Shown here piece by piece: positions 28,930-35,904 of a stretch of 64,000 nt of DNA. This DNA is from Gammaproteobacteria bacterium. Lineage in GTDB: Bacteria > Pseudomonadota > Gammaproteobacteria > Xanthomonadales > SZUA-36. Location: NCBI GenBank assembly GCA_030426265.1, contig JAUHYP010000009.1, positions 39,309 to 103,308 of the forward strand, written 5' to 3'. Positions within the stretch are counted from its first letter, which is position 1. Each line of letters starts with the position of its first letter. Both the position numbers and the translations under genes were made by a program. Below the pieces are notes generated by a model. It ran no database searches and was not told where the DNA came from. It saw only the letters and a list, made by a program, of their open reading frames with translations.

Positions 28930-31182
28930 ATGCGGCCGCTTCCCGTCCTGGCGGTCCTTTCCGGCAGCGTCGTGGCGGCGGTCTCAGCCTGGGCCCAGGA
29001 GCCGGCCGTCGAGGAATCCGCCCGGGTGCTCGAGGAGGTGATCGTCACCGCCCAGAAGCGCGAACAGGGCCTGCGCGAGGTACCCATTTCCATCGCCGTG
29101 GTCGATGGTGAAACCCTGCGGGCCTGGGACCTGCTGGAACTGGAAGACCTCAGCGCCGGCGTACCCGGGTTCACGGTCACGGAGGCGGCCATCGCCACGC
29201 TGGCCTACATGCGCGGCCTGGGCTCGGGGATCAACCAGGGCTTCGAGCAGTCGGTCGGTATGTACGTGGATGGCGTCTATGCCGGCCGCGGCCGGCAGTT
29301 CCGGGCCTCCTTCCTGGACATCGAGCGGGTCGAGGTGCTGCGCGGCCCACAGGGCATCCTGTTCGGCAAGAACACGGTCGCCGGGGCGGTGAACATCACG
29401 ACAGCCCGGCCGACCCGGGAATTCGAAGGCGAATTCTCCGCCCTGGGCGATGCGGAACACGGCGAGTACCAGTTCACCGGCATGGCTTCCGGCCCGCTGG
29501 GCGAGACGCTGTCCGGCCGGTTCGCGGCCAAGGCCGGCGGTTTCGACGGCTGGTTGTACAACACCGCCCTGGGTCGTGACGAAGCCGCGGTCGACGACAT
29601 TGTGCTGCGCGGCGCACTGCGCTGGGAGCCTTCCGACCGGTTCGGCTTCGACCTCAAGCTGGAGCACAGCGACTACGAGGTGGACGGGCGCACGATCCAG
29701 ATCACGGAAGCCGGCGACTTCGGGCCCTTCTTCAGCGCCTTCGATCCGGCCTTCGAGGATGCGCTGGACACGCGCAAGTCCGTGGCGGGCATCGGGGTGG
29801 ACCGCTCCGACACCGAGAGCGACCTCGCCATGCTCACCGCGACCTGGGACGCGGACCGGTTCCGTCTCACCTCGGTGACGGCCTGGAGCGCCTACGAGTT
29901 CCTGGACGAGCGGGACATCGATTTCGGTCCGGTGCCTTACCTGTTCCAGACCGAGCCGCAGGAGTTCGACCAGCTCTCCCAGGAACTGCGCCTGGCCTCG
30001 ACCGGCGAGGGCGGATTCGACTGGGTCGTCGGCGCCTATCTCGAGACCTCCGAACTGAGCACCCTCAAGGCGGTGGACGCCGACCTTTCCTGGCTGGGTG
30101 TGCCCCTGCCGCCGGCCACCCGCCAGATCGGCTTCGACCAGGACACCGACTCCGTCGCCCTGTTCGGCCAGGCCACGTTCACCTTCCTTGAGGACTGGCG
30201 CCTGGGTGTGGGCCTGCGATACACCCGCGAGGAAAAATCCGCGCAGCAGTTCCTGCGCTTCATGGACTTCCGGACGAACATTCCCAACCCAGTGCTGGGC
30301 ACGTTCTATGCCCAGGCCGGGTTCGGCGTCCCGCACGTGTACGACCAGTCACGGGACGAGGACGACTGGAGCCCGCAGCTCAGCCTGCAGTGGGACGTCA
30401 CCGAGGCGGTCACGTTGTATGGCTCCGCCGCCCGCGGCTTCAAGGCCGGTGGCTTCAACGAGGCCGAAGAGAGCGGCGACCCGGACAATTTCGAATTCGG
30501 CAACGAGACCTCGACCACCTTCGAGGCCGGCGCGAAGATGCGCCTGGCGGACGGCGCGGCGCGTCTGGACCTGGCGCTGTTCCACACCACCTTCGACGAC
30601 CTGCAGGTCTCCACCTTCGAGGGTATCGCCTTCGTGGTGGGTAATGCCGCCCGAGCGACATCGCAGGGCCTGGAGGTGGAAGGGGAGTGGCTGATCACCG
30701 ACCACCTGGGCCTGCAGCTGTCCTGGACCTGGCTGGATGCGACCTGGGATGCCTTTCCCGACGCCGCCTGCACCGTGGAACAGGCGGCCGCCAGTGGCCT
30801 CGGTCCGGCCTGCACCCAGGACCTGGCCGGACGCCCGACGCTGTACGCGCCGAAAAATTCGGGCCGCATCGCCCTGGCCTGGACGGACACCCTGTCCGGC
30901 GGGCATGGCTTGGACGTACAGGTCGAGCTGGTGCACAGCGACGGTTTCTATCTCGAGCAGGACCTGGACCGCGCCGAGTACCAGCCGGCCTTCCAGAAGC
31001 TGAATCTGCGCCTCGGCTGGCGTTCGCCGGGCGCGGCCTGGGAAATGGCGCTGCTGGGGCGCAACCTGACCGACGAGCTCACACGCCACCATGGCAGCGA
31101 CGTGCCGCTGCTGGCCGGCGCCCACTATTCCATGACGGATCGGCCCCGGAGCGTGGCCCTGCAGGTCCGGCGGTTCTTCTGA
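28930..31182 (+). CDS. TonB-dependent outer-membrane receptor
   Basis: A 750-residue outer-membrane receptor. A signal peptide (about 1-22, ending SAWAQ) is followed by a TonB-box region LEEVIVTAQKRE, a plug domain with RGPQGILFGKNTVAGAVNI and a 22-strand barrel whose last residues end in aromatic RRFF. It takes up an iron complex or other large nutrient with energy from TonB; the plug type (VTAQKRE) is common in TonB receptors for sugars and siderophores. The ATG at 28930 is adopted; GTG at 28924 would overlap the trpE stop. No partner transporter lies nearby; next is a patatin. Confidence 0.9.
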   Translation: MRPLPVLAVLSGSVVAAVSAWAQEPAVEESARVLEEVIVTAQKREQGLREVPISIAVVDGETLRAWDLLELEDLSAGVPGFTVTEAAIATLAYMRGLGSGINQGFEQSVGMYVDGVYAGRGRQFRASFLDIERVEVLRGPQGILFGKNTVAGAVNITTARPTREFEGEFSALGDAEHGEYQFTGMASGPLGETLSGRFAAKAGGFDGWLYNTALGRDEAAVDDIVLRGALRWEPSDRFGFDLKLEHSDYEVDGRTIQITEAGDFGPFFSAFDPAFEDALDTRKSVAGIGVDRSDTESDLAMLTATWDADRFRLTSVTAWSAYEFLDERDIDFGPVPYLFQTEPQEFDQLSQELRLASTGEGGFDWVVGAYLETSELSTLKAVDADLSWLGVPLPPATRQIGFDQDTDSVALFGQATFTFLEDWRLGVGLRYTREEKSAQQFLRFMDFRTNIPNPVLGTFYAQAGFGVPHVYDQSRDEDDWSPQLSLQWDVTEAVTLYGSAARGFKAGGFNEAEESGDPDNFEFGNETSTTFEAGAKMRLADGAARLDLALFHTTFDDLQVSTFEGIAFVVGNAARATSQGLEVEGEWLITDHLGLQLSWTWLDATWDAFPDAACTVEQAAASGLGPACTQDLAGRPTLYAPKNSGRIALAWTDTLSGGHGLDVQVELVHSDGFYLEQDLDRAEYQPAFQKLNLRLGWRSPGAAWEMALLGRNLTDELTRHHGSDVPLLAGAHYSMTDRPRSVALQVRRFF

Positions 31183-31225
31183 ACACGGGGCCGAGCGGGC
31201 CCACCAGCCAGGGAGCGCGAACGAC

Positions 31226-33772
31226 GTGAAACAACACGAAAAGACCGCGACGTTTGAGGGGGATGTGTTTCCAGCGGAGCAGGTGCGGATCCGCGACCGG
31301 CGCGAACGCGTCGGCCTGGATGCCGAGGCGGTGGAGGGGCCGCCCGACACCGGCCAGGGCCTGGTGGGGCTGGCGATCTCCGGCGGCGGCATCCGCTCCG
31401 CCACCTTCGCACTGGGCGTGATCCAGGGCCTGGCGGCGCACGGGCTTCTGCGCCGTGTCGACTACCTGTCAACGGTCTCCGGGGGCGGCTACATCGGTTC
31501 CTGCCTCAGCGCCCTGCTCAACGACCCGAAACACGAGCCCGACGGCGATCGGTTTCCACTGCGCTACACGGCCGAACGTTCGGAGCCACCGGCGCTGACG
31601 CACCTGCGCAACTCCGAGAACTACCTGAGCCCAACGGGCCTGCTGGCGCGGCTACGCCTGCCCAACCTGCTGCTGCGCGGCGTGCTCCTGAACCTGTTCG
31701 TATTCCTGCCCTTCATCATGGCGGCCGTGTTCCTGGCCGAAGTGGCCTACGAGATCGGCCCGGACTGGGATCTGCTGCCGCACCTGGTGCCGGTGCTGGT
31801 GGGCGCCTTCGTGGCACTGGCGCTGGTCTTTCCGTTCCTGGTCCGGCTGATGCGCGGGGTGTTCGACTGGCAGCGGCGAAACGCCTACGAATTGATGCTC
31901 ACCGTACCGTTGCTTCTTGCGGGCATCGTCATCGCGCTGATTCCGTTGTTGAACCTCACCCGCCTGGCCATCGACCACAGCACCGGCCAGTTCGCCTGGT
32001 GGCTGCGCAATATCCCGCCGGAGGACGTGTGGGCGGTCATGGCCGTGGCCCTCGTCGTCATCGTCCTGTTCATGGCGGCCGGCAAGGCCTCGGAGAACGC
32101 GGGCAGGATCGTCGGCAAGCTCGTGCTCTGGCTGATCGGCCTGCTGGGTCCCGCGGTGGTGTACGGCATCTTCCTGGTTCTGTGCCTTTGGCAGATCGAT
32201 TCGCCTTACCTGCCGGCCGGCTCCGCCCAGGGCCTGAACGCCGCCGTGGCCTGCACCACGCCCTGCCTGGCCGACGACGGGCACGGGGTGGAGGACCATC
32301 ACGATCCGCTCGACGGCAGCCAGGGCGTGTTCAGTCTCCTGTTCCAGCGCGAGGCGGGGCCGGCCACGGCCGAGGAACTGCGCAATGCCCTGGAAGCCCG
32401 GAACCGCCGATTCGACGAGAGGGCCCGGGTGCGCTGCCTCTCGGGCGATTGCACGAAGGCGCCGGCGGACTGGCGAGACGACAAGAGAACCTGGGTGATC
32501 GAGCGCGATCCCCAGGCCAACGGGGCCTGTCCCGCCTGGTCGGACAAGGCGGCACGGAAGGAAGCGCAGGCTGCCGGCCAGTGCCTCTACCTGCGGCGCA
32601 GTTCCAGCGAGGACCTGCGTATCTTTGGCGCTCGGGACCTGTTCGACGGGTTCGCGGACTGGTGGTTCATCGGCGTGTTCCTGGCGCTGCTGCTGGTCAA
32701 CCGCTTCCTGCTCGACATCAACATCACCTCGCCCCACGGTTTCTACCGCGACCGGCTGAGCAAGGCTTTCCTGTTCAAGCTCGACGAGAAGGGCCGGGTT
32801 TCACCGGACGACAACCTGAAGCTGTCCGGTCTCAACGCCGAGGACGCCAGCGCCCCCTACCACCTGGTGAACGTGGCCCTGAACCTGACGGGCAGCTCGG
32901 CGCCGGACCTGCGCGGGCGCGAGTGTGATTTCTTCACCTTCAGCCGCGACTGGTGCGGCGGCAAACGAACGGGGTGGGCGCGAACCCGGCACATGGAGCA
33001 CTGGGACCGGCACCTCGACCTCGCCACGGCGATGGCGATCTCGGGCGCCGCCGCGGCCCCCAACATGGGCACGGAGACCAACCGCGCGCTGGTGTTCATC
33101 ATGACCCTGTTGAACATCCGCCTCGGTTACTGGCTGCCCAACCCGAAGGCGGTCGAGGCGCCGATGGCCTTCAAACGATTCCGCCTGGCCGCGGCCAAGC
33201 CGACGCTGATCTGGAAGGAAGCGCTGGGGCGGCTGGACGAGCGCGGCACGCACGTCAATGTCTCCGACGGCGGCCACATCGAGAACCTGGCGATCTACCA
33301 GCTGCTCAAACGCCGCTGCAAGTTCATCGTGGCCGTGGACGGCGAATGCGACCCCCTCATGCAGTTCGGAGGGCTGGCGACCCTGATGCGCTACGCGCGC
33401 ATCGACCAGGGGGTGGAGATCCGCATGAACCTGGACCCGCTGCGCAAGGACGCCGCTGGACTGAGCCAGAACCACTGGAGCCTGGGCGACATCCGCTACG
33501 CCGACGGCAGCACCGGGCAGCTGCTGTACGTGAAGCTGTCGGTGACCGGCGACGAGCCCGAGTACGTGCGCGCGTACCGCGCCCACTACCCGGCCTTCCC
33601 GCACGAGCCGACTTCCAACCAGTTCTTCACCGAGGCGCAGTTCGAAGCCTACCGGGCCCTGGGCGCCTTCGCCTGCGAGGCCATGCTGGAGGACGTCAGC
33701 GCCCTCGGTGGCTTCGCCGCCCTCGCTGAGCGCAAGGCCGACAACACCAACGAGGGCATCGGGCCGGGCTGA
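31226..33772 (+). CDS. Membrane-embedded patatin-like phospholipase
   Basis: An 848-residue protein with a split patatin catalytic domain. The oxyanion loop SGGGIRSATFALG (residues 52-64) and the nucleophile motif STVSGGGYIGS (Ser85) are N-terminal; the catalytic Asp is in SDGGHIENLA (Asp681). Between them lie five or more hydrophobic helices (about 147-170, 183-205, 222-242, 268-290, 297-320) and another near 480-497. The dyad is complete, so it should hydrolyse acyl esters at the membrane. Such large membrane patatins occur in gammaproteobacteria; function unknown. A structured repeat follows 105 nt after the stop. Confidence 0.83.
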   Translation: MKQHEKTATFEGDVFPAEQVRIRDRRERVGLDAEAVEGPPDTGQGLVGLAISGGGIRSATFALGVIQGLAAHGLLRRVDYLSTVSGGGYIGSCLSALLNDPKHEPDGDRFPLRYTAERSEPPALTHLRNSENYLSPTGLLARLRLPNLLLRGVLLNLFVFLPFIMAAVFLAEVAYEIGPDWDLLPHLVPVLVGAFVALALVFPFLVRLMRGVFDWQRRNAYELMLTVPLLLAGIVIALIPLLNLTRLAIDHSTGQFAWWLRNIPPEDVWAVMAVALVVIVLFMAAGKASENAGRIVGKLVLWLIGLLGPAVVYGIFLVLCLWQIDSPYLPAGSAQGLNAAVACTTPCLADDGHGVEDHHDPLDGSQGVFSLLFQREAGPATAEELRNALEARNRRFDERARVRCLSGDCTKAPADWRDDKRTWVIERDPQANGACPAWSDKAARKEAQAAGQCLYLRRSSSEDLRIFGARDLFDGFADWWFIGVFLALLLVNRFLLDINITSPHGFYRDRLSKAFLFKLDEKGRVSPDDNLKLSGLNAEDASAPYHLVNVALNLTGSSAPDLRGRECDFFTFSRDWCGGKRTGWARTRHMEHWDRHLDLATAMAISGAAAAPNMGTETNRALVFIMTLLNIRLGYWLPNPKAVEAPMAFKRFRLAAAKPTLIWKEALGRLDERGTHVNVSDGGHIENLAIYQLLKRRCKFIVAVDGECDPLMQFGGLATLMRYARIDQGVEIRMNLDPLRKDAAGLSQNHWSLGDIRYADGSTGQLLYVKLSVTGDEPEYVRAYRAHYPAFPHEPTSNQFFTEAQFEAYRALGAFACEAMLEDVSALGGFAALAERKADNTNEGIGPG

Positions 33773-33877
33773 GAAATGACGGGGCCCCGTGCGGGTCCGG
33801 ACGTGCGTGTTTTGGGACCAGATTCCGAGTAGTTCCCTGCTGGTCTTTGCCGCCGGTCGGTACTTGCTTCGTAGGGC

Positions 33878-34080
33878 GGCTCGGTACGTGACCCCCTGCA
33901 CCCGGATCGGGCCGTTGGCCTTCGGCTTCCCTCCCGTCCCTGCGCTTGGTGGGGCCGGCTGACGGCCATCCCTGGCCGTGCAGCCTCAAAAGTCCATCCA
34001 TGGACTTTTGACCCCAGTCGCTCCGGTCCGCTCGGCAACGACCCTGATTGATCCGGGTACAGGGGGTCACGCACCGAGCC
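33878..34080 (+). repeat. Long palindromic structured element, copy A
   Basis: A 203-nt element folding into one long hairpin. Outer stem GGCTCGGT/ACCGAGCC (33878-33885 with 34073-34080), a 2x2 internal loop, then 33888-33908 pairing with 34050-34070 with one C-A mismatch. Inside are hairpin H1 (GGCTG plus ACGGCCA, 33957-33968, pairing with 33973-33985) and hairpin H2 (CAAAAGTCCAT/ATGGACTTTTG, 33987-33997 with 34000-34010, 2-nt spacer). The weakly paired stretch 33924-33958 is nearly identical in copy B. It lies in sense orientation downstream of the patatin gene. Confidence 0.85.
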
Positions 34081-34319
34081 TCGATCGAGGGGATTGGACC
34101 GGCGGCAACTGGGGCATCGCGTACTTCCTCGGCCTGGGGACCCAAAGCACACCCATCCGGTCCCACCCACCCCGTCCTCCGGGGAGGGGCGATGGTGCAT
34201 CACGTACTCCGGCCCTTCACCGGCCGCCGCCTACCGCCTCAACGAGACGACCCCGAACCCTCACCAAACCGCTCCCCTGATGTAGGCCGTGTCTTAAGCC
34301 CACATGAGTCCCCGATGTA

Positions 34320-34525
34320 GCCCCATGCGCTGACCCCCTTGTACCTGGCTCAATCAGGACCGCTGCCGAGTGGCCCTGTGCGACTGGGGCAAATTGGCCA
34401 TGGATGGCCAATTTAGGCCGCACAGGCCAGGATGGCCTGTCGGCCGGCCCCACCAAGCACAGGGACAGGAGGGAAGCCGCAGGTCAGCGGTTCGAGCCAG
34501 GTGCAAGGGGGTCAGGGTATGGGGC
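34320..34525 (-). repeat. Long palindromic structured element, copy B (inverted)
   Basis: A 206-nt homologue of copy A in opposite orientation. Stems: GCCCCAT/ATGGGGC (34320-34326 with 34519-34525), 34330-34351 with 34494-34515 (same C-A mismatch as copy A when read on the minus strand), H1 GGCCG plus ACAGGCCA (34416-34429 with 34433-34445) and H2 AAATTGGCCAT/ATGGCCAATTT (34391-34401 with 34404-34414). Many stem bases differ from copy A in pairs that keep pairing. It lies in sense orientation 61 nt downstream of the catalase-like gene. Confidence 0.85.
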
Positions 34526-34562
34526 GACCCTACACCGTGAGGTATGTGCAGGGGTAAGGGTA

Positions 34563-34582
34563 AGGGGCGCCGAAGCGCCCCT
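34563..34582 (-). terminator. Stem-loop after the catalase-like gene
   Basis: On the minus strand, 4 nt past the stop, AGGGGCGC and GCGCCCCT enclose a TTCG tetraloop. The stem is perfect over 8 bp, but no T-run follows, so it may act as an mRNA 3'-end stabiliser or a weak/Rho-assisted terminator. Confidence 0.55.
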
Positions 34583-34586
34583 GGGC

Positions 34587-35900
34587 TTACCAGGACTCGG
34601 GGGTGGGCTCCGCCGGCTGGCCGGGTTGCAGGGTGATGGGCTGGCCGTCGCCGTACTGCTCCTGGTTGGCCACGCGCCGGTACTTGGCGACTTCCTCGTA
34701 CAGCGCCTTGCGCACACGGTTGAACACGCCGATGGGACGGTGTTCGGGCAGCGAGTGCCAGGGGTTGAAGGACAGGTCCTCGCAGAACTCGTTGCGCGCC
34801 TCGGTATCGAAGTCCGGGTCGTCGATGCGGATCTGCGCCACCGGCACGAAGGGTGAATCCCGCTCGCTCCACACGATGGTGGCGTCCTCCACCGGCATGG
34901 GCTTGCCGGGCACCTGTGGCTGGACCATGAAATCGAAACAGGCCGGCCCCGCCGCGAGCTGCTCGCCCATGCGCAGGCGCAGGAAGTTGTAATCCTTCTT
35001 CGGTGTCTCCCAGCCCCGTGTCTTGCCCGGCAAAGCCGTGCCGTCGGGGCCGAGGCACTGGGCAGGCCGGGCGCTGAACTTGATGTTCAGTTCCGGCCCC
35101 AGCTTGTAGGCCGAGGCGCTGTAGTACTGCGTCAGCAGCGGCGACTCCGGCGGCTTCTTCTTGGTGCCGGCCACCAGCCGCAGTTCGCGCCAGCGCCAGG
35201 TGAAGGGGTTCGGGCTGTAGCCATTGAGGAAGTAGCCGAAGTTGTCGGCCTTGGCCAGGTACTTGGTCAGTTCGACGTAGTCTTCCAGGAAGCGGATGAA
35301 ATAGTTCTTCGAATTCATCATCACGAAGTCCTGGGTGGTGGCGTCCTTCTGCCACTCCAGGAGCTTTTCACCTTCCACGCCCAGCAGCTTGATCGCCATG
35401 CCGCGCGCATCCCGCGCCTTGTCGGGGTGCAGTTGGTAGTCGCCGTTGGAGTAGCGGACCCAGGCCTTGTAGCTGCCCGGTTCGGCGAAGACCCCCCAGC
35501 GGAATCGCCCCTCCAGTTCCTGGACGGTGAAGGTGGCTTTCACGCAGCCGTGGGTCTTGATGTGCACGTCGCGGCGGTAGACCACCGGCCCGTCGTGGCC
35601 GTCGGTGTACTCCTGGTCCGCGGGGAACGGTCCGGGCTTCTTCTCGCTGGGGTAGCGGGTGCCGGCCAGGGTGCGGTCGCCCTTCACGCCCTTCTCGACC
35701 AGGCCGTCGCGGGTGTGGTTGATCATGTCCAGCGCCATCGCCACGGCCTGCGACATGACGGCGTCCTCGGCCGGGCCGACCACCTCGCCCAGGGGCATGG
35801 AGGCGCGGTATCGAACTTCCTTCCAGCCGTTCCAGGCGAAGGCGACGAGCACGGCGATGAGCAGCAGGGAAAAGGCGCGGCGCAACAGTTTGCGGATCAT
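34587..35900 (-). CDS. Catalase-like haem protein with N-terminal anchor
   Basis: A 437-residue protein of the catalase-related superfamily. A membrane anchor (about 9-25) precedes a catalase-like barrel in which RRDVHIKTHGCVKATF resembles the distal-His segment of catalases and MMNSKNYFIRFLEDYVEL the distal-Asn/Phe region. It is shorter than true catalases, and the proximal Tyr motif is not clear, so peroxide disproportionation is not assured; related proteins act on organic hydroperoxides or are fatty acid oxygenases. ATG at 35898-35900 (MIRKLLRR). It starts 4 nt after the stop of the RoxA-like di-haem protein, so the two are co-transcribed. Confidence 0.75.
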   Translation of the reverse strand: MIRKLLRRAFSLLLIAVLVAFAWNGWKEVRYRASMPLGEVVGPAEDAVMSQAVAMALDMINHTRDGLVEKGVKGDRTLAGTRYPSEKKPGPFPADQEYTDGHDGPVVYRRDVHIKTHGCVKATFTVQELEGRFRWGVFAEPGSYKAWVRYSNGDYQLHPDKARDARGMAIKLLGVEGEKLLEWQKDATTQDFVMMNSKNYFIRFLEDYVELTKYLAKADNFGYFLNGYSPNPFTWRWRELRLVAGTKKKPPESPLLTQYYSASAYKLGPELNIKFSARPAQCLGPDGTALPGKTRGWETPKKDYNFLRLRMGEQLAAGPACFDFMVQPQVPGKPMPVEDATIVWSERDSPFVPVAQIRIDDPDFDTEARNEFCEDLSFNPWHSLPEHRPIGVFNRVRKALYEEVAKYRRVANQEQYGDGQPITLQPGQPAEPTPESW

Positions 35901-35904
35901 GGCG

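Larger units (their letters stand above)
33773..34586. other. 814-nt non-coding gap between convergent genes
   Basis: This gap between the patatin gene (+) and the catalase-like gene (-) has no credible gene: frames crossing it are short, change strand and follow the repeats. It holds two long palindromic elements (33878-34080 and 34320-34525), a terminator-like hairpin at 34563-34582 and a 239-nt spacer (34081-34319) in which GCATCRCGTACT occurs twice (about 34124 and 34197) and nothing else is recognised. Confidence 0.75.

Noticed and set aside
33649..34456. Several overlapping reading frames on both strands in the gap with the palindromic elements
   Set aside because: They follow the repeats, change strand and frame, lack ribosome binding sites, and the predicted peptides from copies A and B resemble each other only because the DNA does. 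Non-coding structured repeats explain them better.
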